A stretch of DNA of 64,000 bases from Pandoraea anapnoica (GCF_902459765.1 NZ_CABPSP010000017.1:62001-126000), one strand, 5' to 3'; positions 1-9,438 are shown, counted from the stretch's first letter. A program made the numbers and translations. The notes: generated from the sequence alone by a model not told the origin.

Positions 1-841
1 TCCGGATCAGCCTGTCGGCGAGCGTGGGCGAGACGGAGATTTCTCCGATTTCGAGCGAGATGCCCCCGCCATCGGCGTTGCCCCGGAAGGTGCCGGGAAT
101 GAGCGCGCCGCGCCCGATAAAGTCTGCGACGACGCGGTTGGCCGGGGACCGCCAAAGCTCACGTGCTGCAGACCACTGCGCGATGCCACCCGCGTGCATG
201 ACGCCAATGCGGTCGGCCATCGCGAAGGCTTCGTGCTGATCGTGCGTGACGAGAATCGCCGTCGCGCCGCTGGCACGAATGATCTCCCGAACCTCTACGG
301 CCAGACGCTCGCGCAGGTCGAGATCGAGGTTCGAGAAGGGCTCGTCGAGGAGCAGCAGCGCTGGCGCGGGCGCGAGGGCACGGGCAAGTGCGACGCGTTG
401 TTGTTGACCGCCAGATAGTTCATGGGGATATTTCTTTAACGCGCCCGCCAGACCGACCCGCTCGGCCAGCATCTCGACGCGATTCTGACGTTCCACCCGC
501 GCCATGCGGCTAATGCCAAAGCCGATATTTTGCGCGACGTTCAGGTGCGGAAACAACGCATAGTCCTGGAACACCACGCCGACGTGACGCCGCTCAGGCG
601 GCTCGCTCAACTGCGCGTTGGCGACTTCGTGGCCGTCAAGCACGATCCGCCCGCCGGCGAGCGGTTCGAAACCGCACACCGCACGCAGCACCGTCGTCTT
701 ACCGCATCCCGACGGACCCAGCAGGCAGCCGATCTCACCGCGAGCCAAGGACAGCGACAGATCGCGGACTGCGATATGCGTCTGGCCGGTGGTGTCGTAA
801 CTAACGGAGATGTGGTCGAGCAGCAGGTAAGGCAGTGGCAT
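1..841 (-). CDS. fbpC: Fbp-type Fe(III) ABC transporter ATP-binding protein (3' end cut by window edge)
   Basis: ATPase subunit that would power import of ferric iron, or a related ligand, through an inner-membrane permease. Reading leftward from the ATG at 841 gives an open frame of 280 codons running off the window. It shows Walker A (GPSGCGKTT, residues 42-50), a Q-loop (VFQDYALFP), the ABC signature LSGGQQQR, Walker B (ALLLLDEPFSNLD) and the switch histidine (LVTHDQ). A TOBE-like C-terminal region begins before the edge. The permease gene lies next door but divergently, which is unusual because fbpABC genes are normally co-directional. No substrate-binding protein for this transporter is visible; it may lie beyond the left edge. 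Spermidine or sulfate import are alternatives, but the permease favours iron. No strong Shine-Dalgarno precedes the start. Confidence 0.88.
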   Translation of the reverse strand, partial: MPLPYLLLDHISVSYDTTGQTHIAVRDLSLSLARGEIGCLLGPSGCGKTTVLRAVCGFEPLAGGRIVLDGHEVANAQLSEPPERRHVGVVFQDYALFPHLNVAQNIGFGISRMARVERQNRVEMLAERVGLAGALKKYPHELSGGQQQRVALARALAPAPALLLLDEPFSNLDLDLRERLAVEVREIIRASGATAILVTHDQHEAFAMADRIGVMHAGGIAQWSAARELWRSPANRVVADFIGRGALIPGTFRGNADGGGISLEIGEISVSPTLADRLIR

Positions 842-957
842 TGGCGTCGGAACGAACGTAGGTCGGGATGAGGTCGCGGGGAAAGTCAGGTAAGCGAACG
901 GCGGCTTTGCGCAAAGCGCGGGCACTTTACGTGAGTGGCCGCGTCAGAGTCGCAGTT

Positions 958-987
958 GCGAATGCGTATAATTTACAACGTATTTGC
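958..987. promoter_or_regulatory. Imperfect 30-bp inverted repeat between divergent fbpC and fbpB
   Basis: Ten-base arms GCGAATGCGT (958-967) and ACGTATTTGC (978-987) are inverted with two mismatches around an AT-rich 10-base centre. A TATAAT-like hexamer (966-971) lies inside it. It is the only AT-rich patch in the 298-bp divergent spacer 842-1139, so it is the natural place for shared control. An iron-responsive repressor such as Fur is plausible from context, but the sequence does not match the classical Fur box well. Confidence 0.45.
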
Positions 988-1139
988 AATGCGTTAGACC
1001 GGAGAATACCTCGCGGTTCCCTCAGGCAATACGTAGTTTGAGTCGTCTGAGGCTTGAGGACGATGGCCGACGAGGTAGATTCGTTTTCCATTTTCCACGC
1101 ACTCACCGCTTTTCCTGACCCCAATCCCGACCTTTCCCG

Positions 1140-2939
1140 ATGTCATCGACGCCCCAGTCACGCGCCGCCACCGATTCTGTTCCTCCCGACGTGCCTTCTG
1201 ACCGGTTCTCCGGAGATTCGCAGGCATTCACCACGACGCTCGCCCAGGCCGCCGTCGAGCACGCACAGGCGGCGTTGCCCGGCAGATCGTCGAACCCCGG
1301 CGGGCGTAGACGAGGCTGGCGCTCTGCTGGTGTCTTCGGCTGGCGGCTCGTGGCATGGATTCCCGCGCTGATCGTGCTTGTGCCCATGTTCGGCATCGTG
1401 GCGGCGCTGGGGGCGGGCGATGCCGACACGCGCGCCGTGCTTGCCCATATGCTCGACACGGTGTTGCCTGAATACGCGCTCAACTCACTACGCATCTCGC
1501 TGGCGGTGAGCGGCGGGGTGCTACTGATGGGCGTCGGTACCGCATGGCTGGTCGTTCACTACGCATTTCCCGGCCGTCGTGTGCTGGAGTGGGCGCTGAT
1601 TCTGCCGCTGGCCATGCCCGCTTATGTCACCGCCTACGCGTATACCGACTTCCTTCAATTCGCCGGGCCGGTGCAAAGCGCGCTTCGTCGAACGCTGGCC
1701 GTTGATCGCGTGACGTGGTTTCCCGAGATTCGTTCGTGGTACGGCGCTGCTTGGGTCTTCGCGGGGGCGTTCTATCCGTACGTCTATCTGCTAGCGCGTA
1801 CGGCATTTGCGGAACACAGCCAGCGCTTCTTTGAGGCGGCTCGTACGCTGGGGTGTACGCCGTTGCAAGCGTTCTTTCGCGTGGCGCTACCGCTAGCGCG
1901 CCCGGCGCTGGTGGCGGGCATCGCGCTCGTGCTCATGGAGACACTGGCCGACTACGGCGCAGTGGCCTACTTCGGGGTGCCGACATTCACAACGGGCATC
2001 TACCGTGCGTGGCTGTCGATGGGCGACCGAGTCGCGGCGGCCCAGCTCTCGGCATGCCTGCTCTTTGCTGTCCTGCTCTTACTGATGGCAGAAGCGCGTA
2101 GCCGCACGCGACTGCGGTATTACGGGGCACCGGGGCGCGCGCCGACGACGTCACGCCGAACGGCACTGCTCGGGTGGCGTGGCGTGCTGGCTGCCGCTGG
2201 TTGCGCACTGCCGTTGATTGTGGGGTTTGCACTGCCCGCGATCATCATGCTGCGCCTGGCTGTCTCGGAACTGGATCAGGTGCCTTGGCCGCGCTATGGC
2301 GAGTGGGTCTACAACACCGTGCGGTTGGCGGCGGCGGCGGCGGCGGTCGCGTGCGCGTTCGCCATTGTGCTTGGCTACGCCCAGCGACTTGCGCCCGGAC
2401 ACATCACGCGTATTGCCGTACGCCTCGTAGGGGTGGGTTACGCGATTCCCGGTGCGGTAATTGCGCTGGGCATTCTCACTCCTGTGCTGCATCTCGACAC
2501 ATGGATGGGGAGCGTGCTCGGGGCAAACGGGCTGGTATTAGCCGGTACGGGCGGCGTTCTGATCTACGCCTACCTCGTACGCTTCCTGCCTGCGGCGCTG
2601 CAAAGCGTCGATGCGGGATTTGGCCGTATCGCGCCTAATCTCGACGCCAGCGCGCGCAGTCTCGGTGTGGGCGGCTGGTCGATGCTGCGTCGCGTGCATT
2701 TGCCGCTTTTGCGAGGCAGCGTACTGACGGCAGCCCTGCTGGTGTTCGTCGACGTCATGAAGGAACTGCCGGCCACGCTCGCGTTGCGGCCGTTCAACAT
2801 GGATACGCTTGCCGTAGTCACCAGCCATCTCGCCGCTGACGAACGACTCGCCGAAGCCGCTGTCCCAGCCCTGACGCTGGTGCTGGTGGGGCTGCTGCCG
2901 GTGCTGGTGCTGGCCCGAGCCATTGCCCGGCGCGCCTGA
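1140..2939 (+). CDS. fbpB: Fbp-type Fe(III) ABC transporter permease
   Basis: Inner-membrane permease of a ferric-iron-type ABC importer, 599 residues. It is the duplicated form expected for this family: two permease halves in one chain, each with an EAA loop for contact with the ATPase (EAARTLGCTPLQAFFRVALP near residue 232; ASARSLGVGGWSMLRRVHLP near residue 502). About 70 polar residues, rich in Ser, Arg and Pro, precede the first membrane segment, longer than I would expect, so the true start could be internal. The ATG at 1140 has no obvious ribosome-binding site. It is divergent from the ATPase gene and probably works with it. Confidence 0.88.
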   Translation: MSSTPQSRAATDSVPPDVPSDRFSGDSQAFTTTLAQAAVEHAQAALPGRSSNPGGRRRGWRSAGVFGWRLVAWIPALIVLVPMFGIVAALGAGDADTRAVLAHMLDTVLPEYALNSLRISLAVSGGVLLMGVGTAWLVVHYAFPGRRVLEWALILPLAMPAYVTAYAYTDFLQFAGPVQSALRRTLAVDRVTWFPEIRSWYGAAWVFAGAFYPYVYLLARTAFAEHSQRFFEAARTLGCTPLQAFFRVALPLARPALVAGIALVLMETLADYGAVAYFGVPTFTTGIYRAWLSMGDRVAAAQLSACLLFAVLLLLMAEARSRTRLRYYGAPGRAPTTSRRTALLGWRGVLAAAGCALPLIVGFALPAIIMLRLAVSELDQVPWPRYGEWVYNTVRLAAAAAAVACAFAIVLGYAQRLAPGHITRIAVRLVGVGYAIPGAVIALGILTPVLHLDTWMGSVLGANGLVLAGTGGVLIYAYLVRFLPAALQSVDAGFGRIAPNLDASARSLGVGGWSMLRRVHLPLLRGSVLTAALLVFVDVMKELPATLALRPFNMDTLAVVTSHLAADERLAEAAVPALTLVLVGLLPVLVLARAIARRA

Positions 2940-3594
2940 GGAGCGGCCGGTCTGCTGGTTTCTTCACTCAAAACTCCGCTTCGAAGACAGCGGCGGAACG
3001 ATCACCCGCCTTGCGTTTTATCAAATCTAGAGACGTTTCACAGTTGCCGCCCCGATAGCGCCGCACTATAGTCAAATCATCCCGGCAACTAAGCCGGGGT
3101 GATTGAGCGTCAACAAAAATGATTGCGATCGTCATTTGCAAATGTTGGCTGTTCATGGCCTTGGCGTTGGCACCACCGCCCGAGGTGGCACCGCTCAATA
3201 CGGCTGACGGCGGCTGGAGTGCCGTGTTGCTGACCGGAGCGATGCGCTAGGCGGATGTCCTGGGAGGGACCGACGCGAGGACATTTCACCGGACGCAAGA
3301 CGTCCGATGGTGGCGTGCAACCTTTTGGTCCGGTGTCGGTTTTGTGTCATTGACGTCACGCACCTTTGCATGCCCGACACCCTTTCCCCCAGAGACTTTG
3401 CGCACCCTATCGGACGCTTCGGCGTTCGCCTCGATGGCGTCGACGGCATAAGTTGGCGTAGGTAGACGTAGATTGACGGACGTTGATCGCCGGATAAGTG
3501 TTGTTTTCCGGCGTCGTCAGGGGCGGCCCCGGGTGGCGTTTTTGTCACCCGCGCCGCAAAATCGCTGGCAATGCAGTGCCTTCGGGAGACCGGC
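2940..3594. other. 655-bp gene-free interval
   Basis: No convincing coding region. A 76-codon leftward frame at 2968-3198 has codon use unlike the neighbours and no ribosome-binding site. The only clear structure is the inverted repeat at 3075-3104 (listed separately). The interval probably carries the promoter of the downstream LysR gene. Confidence 0.5.
3075..3104. repeat. 12-bp-arm inverted repeat
   Basis: Arms AATCATCCCGGC (3075-3086) and GCCGGGGTGATT (3093-3104) flank a 6-base loop, with one mismatch that becomes a G-U pair in RNA. No T-run follows on either strand, so it is not a classical terminator. It may be an operator or a structured leader. Confidence 0.5.
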
Positions 3595-4569
3595 ATGGCG
3601 CTATGGCGGATCGATCTTGTCTCGTTGCGGCTGTTTGTCGCGGTCTGTGAAGAGAGCAGCATTGCGCGTGCAGCCGAGCGTGAGTTCATTGCGCCCTCGG
3701 CCGTCAGCAAACGGATCAACGATCTCGAATCGCTGGTCGGATCGGCGCTCCTCCAACGCCACAAATGGGGGGTGCGGGCGACGCCAGCGGGCGAAGCGCT
3801 GCTGCATCACGCACGCAACGTACTCCGCAGTCTTGAAAAGATGCAGGGCGACCTGTCCGAGTACACCAGTGGCGTACGCGGTCATATCCGGATCTTCGCC
3901 AACGTTTCCTCGATTGTCGAAACGTTACCCGACGAACTGGGCGCATTTCTGCGTCGCCACGAAGGGGTGAAGGTCGACCTCGAAGAACATACGAGCGCGC
4001 AAGTGGTGCGCGGTGTCGCGGACGGGGCGACCGACATCGGTATCTGCTGGGACGCGGTCGATACGCGCGACGTCGAAGTCTTCCCTTATCGCCACGATCA
4101 GATCGTCACGGTCCTTCACCGGGATCATCCGCTCGCCTGCGCCGAGCAGCTCGCATTCATTGAAACCCTCGACTTCGACCAGATCGGCGTGCATCCGGAT
4201 AGCGCGATGTACACCGTCTTCCGACGCCTTGCCGCTGAACAGGGCAAGACGGTCAAATTCCGAATTCACGTCTCAACGTTCGAAGCAGTGTGTCGCATGG
4301 TGAGGGCGCAGCTTGGCCTGGCGATCGCGCCGCGCGAGGCGGTTGGCATCTATTCGCAGGTGCCGGACGGAGAGGCGTTGCGCATCGTACCGCTGACAGA
4401 TCCTTGGGCCGAGCGGCGGCTGGTCGTCTGCGTCCGCCGGTACGATGCGTTGCCCGTTGCGTCGCGCATGCTGGTCGACCATCTGTGCGCACGTAACGTA
4501 ACGGGAACAGCGGGGGGAACGGGGATAGCGGACGCTTGCGGAAGCGCGGAGGGGGCGGAGCACACCTGA
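3595..4569 (+). CDS. LysR-family transcriptional regulator
   Basis: DNA-binding regulator, 324 residues, with the typical N-terminal winged helix-turn-helix (LRLFVAVCEESSIARAAERE then APSAVSKRINDLE, about residues 10-45) and a periplasmic-binding-like effector domain from about residue 90. I chose the ATG at 3595 because GGGAGA sits six bases upstream; an earlier ATG at 3571 has none. It stands ahead of the binding protein / aconitase-like / CoA-transferase cluster in the same orientation, so it probably senses a carboxylic acid or CoA ester of that pathway. The effector is not predictable from sequence. Confidence 0.9.
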   Translation: MALWRIDLVSLRLFVAVCEESSIARAAEREFIAPSAVSKRINDLESLVGSALLQRHKWGVRATPAGEALLHHARNVLRSLEKMQGDLSEYTSGVRGHIRIFANVSSIVETLPDELGAFLRRHEGVKVDLEEHTSAQVVRGVADGATDIGICWDAVDTRDVEVFPYRHDQIVTVLHRDHPLACAEQLAFIETLDFDQIGVHPDSAMYTVFRRLAAEQGKTVKFRIHVSTFEAVCRMVRAQLGLAIAPREAVGIYSQVPDGEALRIVPLTDPWAERRLVVCVRRYDALPVASRMLVDHLCARNVTGTAGGTGIADACGSAEGAEHT

Positions 4570-4790
4570 ACAGCCGCGCGACGAGCACGCGCCCGACGGT
4601 GGGTGCAACCCTCGTCAGACCGTGTCAAAGGGGACGTTGACGCGGCAAACATCGTGAACCGCGATGTCTGGCATGCCGAAACAACTCTTGCCGTCGCCTC
4701 TGGGCCGACGGATGCTCTGGGGGCCGATAGCGATTCCGGCCGACGAGCCGGGGCGCGCCGTATCTCGCATTGTGCGGGAGGAGACACGTG

Positions 4791-5867
4791 ATGACACATG
4801 CCGAAGCGCGCCGTGTGCGCGAAGCCGTGGGACGTCTGATTCTTGTTCTCACGCTGATGGCGCTGGGCCTCATAGCACTCAGCCTGAGCGGGGGGGCCTC
4901 CGCCGCGCCGGCACAACCCCTCGAAAAACCGAAGATCACCATCGCCGTGGGCGGAAAGCCCGGCCTCTACTATTTGCCCCTGACGATCGCCGAGCAACTG
5001 GGCTACTTCAAGGACGAAGGCCTTGACGTCACGATCGACGACTTCGCCGGTGGTTCCAAAGCGCTGCAGGCCGTCGTTGGCGGAAGCGCGGACGTCGGTA
5101 CGGGGGCGTTCGAACACACGCTGCTCATGCAGACCAAGGGACTAACTTATCAGTCGTTCGTTGTGCTGGGCGCTGCGCCGCAACTGGTGCTTGGCGTCGT
5201 CAAGGCCAAGGCGGGCGAAGTGAAGTCCGTGAAGGATCTGAAAGGGATGCGGGTCGGCGTCAGCGCGCCGGGATCGAGTACGCACATGCTGGTGAGCGTG
5301 GCCTTGACCAAAGCGGGCCTCAAACCCACCGACGTCTCTATCGTCGGCGTGGGTAGCAACGCAACGGTGATCGCGGCGGCCCGCAACGGACAGATCGATG
5401 CCGTTTCCAACGTAGACCCGATGATGACCTTGTTGCAGGAGTCGGGCGACGTGAAGGTACTCATCGATACGCGTACGCAGGCTGGCACCCGCGCAATGTT
5501 CGGGGGGCCGATGCCTGCAGCGGTGATGTACGCACCGCAGAGCTTCATCCAGAAGAACCCACGTACGGTGCAGGCTCTGGCCAACGCGATCGTACGTGCG
5601 GACAAATGGCTGCAACACGCAACGGCAGCGCAATTGCTCAAAACGGTGCCGGAGCCCTATCTCCTCGGGGACAAGACGCTTTACCTGAAGGCGTTCGCGA
5701 ACTGTCGCGAAGCCTTTTCTCCGGACGGCATGATGCCCGCCGATGGTCCAGCCACCGCATTGAAGGCGCTGGCGTCGTTCACACCGGAGGTCAAGCCGTC
5801 GCAGATCCGGTTAGGCGACACCTGGACCAACACTTTCGCCACGCAGGCGAATCGCCAATATCCCTGA
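4791..5867 (+). CDS. ABC transporter substrate-binding protein, NMT1/SsuA-like
   Basis: Periplasmic solute-binding protein, 358 residues, of the nitrate/sulfonate/taurine-type (NMT1) fold. It has an N-terminal signal peptide with a hydrophobic core at about residues 16-33 and an ASA cleavage motif near residue 38. The mature start (KITIAVGGKPGLYYLPLTIA) and the GYFKDEGLDVTI block are characteristic. The ATG at 4791 has a good GGGAGGAG upstream; the same frame opens earlier with TTG. No permease or ATPase accompanies it, so it is an orphan receptor. It precedes the aconitase-family enzyme by 128 bp and probably binds the substrate of that cluster, perhaps an organic acid (inference). Confidence 0.85.
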   Translation: MTHAEARRVREAVGRLILVLTLMALGLIALSLSGGASAAPAQPLEKPKITIAVGGKPGLYYLPLTIAEQLGYFKDEGLDVTIDDFAGGSKALQAVVGGSADVGTGAFEHTLLMQTKGLTYQSFVVLGAAPQLVLGVVKAKAGEVKSVKDLKGMRVGVSAPGSSTHMLVSVALTKAGLKPTDVSIVGVGSNATVIAAARNGQIDAVSNVDPMMTLLQESGDVKVLIDTRTQAGTRAMFGGPMPAAVMYAPQSFIQKNPRTVQALANAIVRADKWLQHATAAQLLKTVPEPYLLGDKTLYLKAFANCREAFSPDGMMPADGPATALKALASFTPEVKPSQIRLGDTWTNTFATQANRQYP

Positions 5868-5995
5868 GCGCTATCCGACGAACGTGCGTTTGGACGAAAT
5901 GACTTCACTTTTTCCTGGCTGCCGCATGCTGCGTCGGCACGTAACTTGCGATCGAAATGGGTGAGCCCATGCGGGAACATTCTAGGAGCGATCTC

Positions 5996-8038
5996 ATGCA
6001 AGCCACCGTGCGACTGAACGGCCGTGTGCTGTGGTTGAGCGCCAGCGCCGAAGCCATGACCCGTCAACTGACGGGGGAAACACTGACGCGTGCTGAAGCC
6101 GGCACGCTGCGCGACCAGATTTCCACCGACGAAATGACACCGGCGCGCGCCTGTCTGGCGTTCGACGAATCGCTGGGCGACTACGTCTACGTAGGGTTGC
6201 GATGTCATGACGATTCGAACGATGCAGCAGGCGTGTTCCCTGTCACGCAGAAGGCGGTGCGCGAAGGCGGTTTCGCGTTGTCCGTAGCAGGGCTGCGACG
6301 AGGCAAGGGATCGTCACGTGAAGCCAGCCCGTTCGCGGAACGGTGCGCCGGAATTCGCATCGTGATCGCCGAGAGCTTCGAGCGCATCTACGCGCAGAAC
6401 TGTCAGAACCTCGGTCTGCTGATGTCGACCGATCTGACGTTGGCTGAGCGTTTGCAGGACGGCGAGACGATCCCCATCGAAGCGTTTCTCGAAGATTGCG
6501 ATCCACTGGCCGAAGCCATCGTGCGGAGCGGTGGGCTATTCGGCTATACGCAGCGAAGGTTGGCCGGAGATATCGCACCGCCGCGACCTGCGCATACCCC
6601 CGGCGCGATGACTTACGGAGAAAAGATCATTGCGCGAGCGCTGGGCGTCCCGCGCGTACGGGCGGGAGATGCGGTGTTCGTCCCGGCAGACTGGCGCTTC
6701 TCTCATGAATACGTGACGCCGATGGCGGTGAGTTTCCTGCGCCACGCCTATGGCGACGAGATACCTGCGCTAAGCGACGTCGCTTCGGTGCTGTGCTTTG
6801 AAGATCATCTGACGCATCTCGATGCCGTCTCCGCAGATGGCAGTCGGCCCCCGCAAATCGTGGACGCCGCACGACGTCTTGGCACGGTACAGCGCGAGTT
6901 TTGCGCCCAGCATGGGCTGCGTCTGCACGGCCGCGCCGCAGCGGGTGGTTCGGAGGGCATCTGCCACGCGTTGATGCTTGAACGGTATGCGTTGCCGGGG
7001 CAGGTGATTGTCGGCACCGATTCGCACACGCCGCATTGTGGTGCCATCGGTGCGTTCGCCTTCGGTGTCGGTGCGACCGAAATGGCCAATGCGTGGCTCA
7101 CCGGGGACGCGAGACTCGCCGTTCCCGGTACGTGCCTTGTGCATCTTCGCTCGCGCTTGCCCGCAGGCGTCGGCGCTAAAGATCTGGCCTTGCATCTGCT
7201 TCATCTTCCTTACATTCGCGACGGACGCGCTATCGGGCAGATCATCGAGTTCGCCGGCGAAGCCGTTGCGCACCTGTCGACTGACGAGCGAGCGACGCTC
7301 ACCAACATGGTGGCCGAAATCGGCGGACTCACCGGACTGGTGGTGCCGGACGCAGAGACTGTCCGCTACCTACGTGAGCGCCGCGGCGTCGACTTCACGC
7401 TCGACGCCTGGATGGACGGTGATCCGCAAGCATCGTACGCCCATGTCATCGAGATCGATTGCGCGTCGCTCGGCGCGATGGTGGCGAGTCCCGGAGATCC
7501 GGGCAACGGTATTGCGCTGGCAGATTTGTCTACGGAGGTGGCCATCGATATTGCTTACGGCGGGTCGTGCACCGGCAGTAAGCGAGACGATTTGCGGGCC
7601 TGTCATGACGTCCTTGCCTGGGGATTGACGCGAGGGCATCGCGTCGCAGACGGCGTGCGCTTCTACCTGCAATACGGCAGCGAAGATGTGCGCGCATGGT
7701 GCGAGGCGCAAGGGTATGCGGACGTCTTCAAGGCGGCAGGTGTGACGATGCTCTCGCCCGGTTGCGGTGCATGCGTCAATGCCGGACCGGGCGTTTCCAA
7801 GACGTCCGATGAGGTGGTGATCAGCGCACAGAATCGCAATTTCCCCGGGCGTTCGGGCCCCGGACAGATGTGGCTTGGCAGCCCGGCTACCGTGGCCGCA
7901 AGCGCTTTGGCGGGATATATCGTGGGTTTCGATCAATTACAACGCGATGGATTTGCGTCTCATCCGGTTTCTCCCCCCGCGCTTGCAGCGCCGGGCCGGG
8001 GTTCCGGTGAGGCGTCGCACGCGGGCTCGGGAGGGTAG
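5996..8038 (+). CDS. Aconitase-family hydro-lyase, fused LeuD-like then LeuC-like domains
   Basis: Predicted [4Fe-4S] dehydratase/isomerase, 680 residues. Residues ~90-185 form a small-subunit swivel domain (RRGKGSSREASP at 101-112, then IVIAESFERIYAQNCQNLGLL). A large-subunit domain follows (~205-645) with TDSHT at 341-345 and the three cluster cysteines C525 (GGSCTGS), C590 and C593 (SPGCGACVN). Small-before-large is the reverse of aconitase A and recalls aconitase B without its HEAT domain. Substrate unknown; a hydroxy-di- or tricarboxylic acid is likely. The ATG at 5996 has TAGGAG upstream; in-frame earlier starts lack one. The last ~25 residues are low-complexity. The stop lies 3 bp from the next start, so the genes are translationally coupled. 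Probably a true enzyme, since all ligands are present. Confidence 0.85.
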   Translation: MQATVRLNGRVLWLSASAEAMTRQLTGETLTRAEAGTLRDQISTDEMTPARACLAFDESLGDYVYVGLRCHDDSNDAAGVFPVTQKAVREGGFALSVAGLRRGKGSSREASPFAERCAGIRIVIAESFERIYAQNCQNLGLLMSTDLTLAERLQDGETIPIEAFLEDCDPLAEAIVRSGGLFGYTQRRLAGDIAPPRPAHTPGAMTYGEKIIARALGVPRVRAGDAVFVPADWRFSHEYVTPMAVSFLRHAYGDEIPALSDVASVLCFEDHLTHLDAVSADGSRPPQIVDAARRLGTVQREFCAQHGLRLHGRAAAGGSEGICHALMLERYALPGQVIVGTDSHTPHCGAIGAFAFGVGATEMANAWLTGDARLAVPGTCLVHLRSRLPAGVGAKDLALHLLHLPYIRDGRAIGQIIEFAGEAVAHLSTDERATLTNMVAEIGGLTGLVVPDAETVRYLRERRGVDFTLDAWMDGDPQASYAHVIEIDCASLGAMVASPGDPGNGIALADLSTEVAIDIAYGGSCTGSKRDDLRACHDVLAWGLTRGHRVADGVRFYLQYGSEDVRAWCEAQGYADVFKAAGVTMLSPGCGACVNAGPGVSKTSDEVVISAQNRNFPGRSGPGQMWLGSPATVAASALAGYIVGFDQLQRDGFASHPVSPPALAAPGRGSGEASHAGSGG

Positions 8039-8041
8039 CAG

Positions 8042-9319
8042 ATGCCGGATGTCACCTCTGCGGCACCGATGCCGTTACAAGGCATTCGTGTCGTGGAATT
8101 TTCACACATGGTCATGGGGCCGACGTGCGGCATGGTGCTGGGCGACCTCGGGGCCGATGTCATCAAAGTGGAGCCGATCGGTGGCGACGCCACGCGTCAT
8201 CTGCTGGGGACCGGTGCGGGCTTTTTCCGTGCCTTCAATCGCAACAAGCGGAGTCTGGTCGTGGATGTCACGCGGCCTGAAGGGCGAGAGCTGATATTGC
8301 GGCTCATCAGTACGTCGGATGTGGTGACGGAGAATTTCAAACCCGGGCAGATGCGGCAAATCGGACTGGACTACGCCACGTTGTCACGGCTGAATCCAGC
8401 GCTCGTCTACGTCTCGCTGAAGGGTTTTCTGCCGGGGCCTTACGCTACGCGCACTGCGTTGGATGAGGTCGTGCAGATGATGGCGGGACTTGCGTACATG
8501 ACTGGGCCGCCGGGCCAACCGTTGCGTGCGGGGTCATCGGTCAACGACATCATGGGCGGTGTGTTCGGTGCGCTCGCTGCGTTAGCCGCACTCTATGAGC
8601 GAAAGACCACGGGACGCGGGCAGGAAGTGCAGGGCGCGCTCTTCGAGAATTGCGTATTGCTCGCGGCGCAGCACATGCAACAGTACGCAGTGACCGGTGT
8701 GGCACCCGATCCGATGCCGGCGCGTGTGTCCGCGTGGGGTATTTACGATGTCTTCGCTGCGCGCGACGGCGTACAGATTTTCCTCGCCGTCGTCAGCGAT
8801 ACGCAGTGGCGCATTTTCTGCGACGTATTCGGCCGTCACGATCTGGCAGACGACCCGCGACTGTCCACGAACAATGACCGCGTGAGGGCACGCGACTGGT
8901 TGCTCCCCTTGTTGCGCGAAATGATGCAGGGTTTCGACGCCAGCTATCTCGCGGCGGCATTCGAGCGTCATGGTTTGCCTTTTGCGCCGATCGTGCAGCC
9001 CGCCGCGTTGTTCGACGACCCGCATTTGATCGCCAGCGGCGGCTTGGGCGACCTGACGACGGAAACGGGTGAGCAAACGCAAGTGCCGTTGCTGCCGATC
9101 ACGATGGCAGGGCAACGGTTGCCCGCGCGTCGTGCGTTGCCGATGGCGGGTGAGCACACAAGCGAAATTCTGAGAGATCTGGGGTATCCCGATAACCAGA
9201 TCGAACGCCTGTTGAACGAGGGGGTGGTGGCGGGACCGGAGGACGGATCGACGCCGGACGATGCATCCAGCGCGGGCGATACCGCCGGTCCCGTATTTTG
9301 GAAGGACAGCGCAGATTAA
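8042..9319 (+). CDS. CaiB/BaiF class III CoA-transferase
   Basis: Family III acyl-CoA transferase, 425 residues, moving CoA between carboxylic acids. Typical blocks are present: GIRVVEFSHMVMGPTCGMVLGDLGADVIKVEP at the N terminus (seen over about residues 13-44), FNRNKRSLVVD, and DEVVQMMAGLAYMTGPPGQP. At the site where formyl-CoA transferase has its acyl-carrying Asp (after GRGQ), this protein has Glu202 (ALFEN), a substitution I believe also occurs in other family members. About 35 acidic, low-complexity residues extend the C terminus. It starts 3 bp after the aconitase-like gene with GGGAGGG ahead. With the next gene it may form a heteromeric transferase, as in BbsEF-type enzymes (inference). 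Confidence 0.88.
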   Translation: MPDVTSAAPMPLQGIRVVEFSHMVMGPTCGMVLGDLGADVIKVEPIGGDATRHLLGTGAGFFRAFNRNKRSLVVDVTRPEGRELILRLISTSDVVTENFKPGQMRQIGLDYATLSRLNPALVYVSLKGFLPGPYATRTALDEVVQMMAGLAYMTGPPGQPLRAGSSVNDIMGGVFGALAALAALYERKTTGRGQEVQGALFENCVLLAAQHMQQYAVTGVAPDPMPARVSAWGIYDVFAARDGVQIFLAVVSDTQWRIFCDVFGRHDLADDPRLSTNNDRVRARDWLLPLLREMMQGFDASYLAAAFERHGLPFAPIVQPAALFDDPHLIASGGLGDLTTETGEQTQVPLLPITMAGQRLPARRALPMAGEHTSEILRDLGYPDNQIERLLNEGVVAGPEDGSTPDDASSAGDTAGPVFWKDSAD

Positions 9320-9438
9320 CGCGGAACGCGCTGAAATAAGCCTTTTCCGAAGGAAGTCGGCGTGTTGTCTGCTTGCGGGCACCCGGTAGGGCGCGGTACG
9401 GTATGAACGTCTACCGCCAACACGTTACCCGGACTGTC

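Noticed and set aside
2968-3198. 76-codon leftward frame MSGATSGGG in the gene-free interval
   Set aside because: Codon use is unlike neighbouring genes, no ribosome-binding site, and it contains the inverted repeat.
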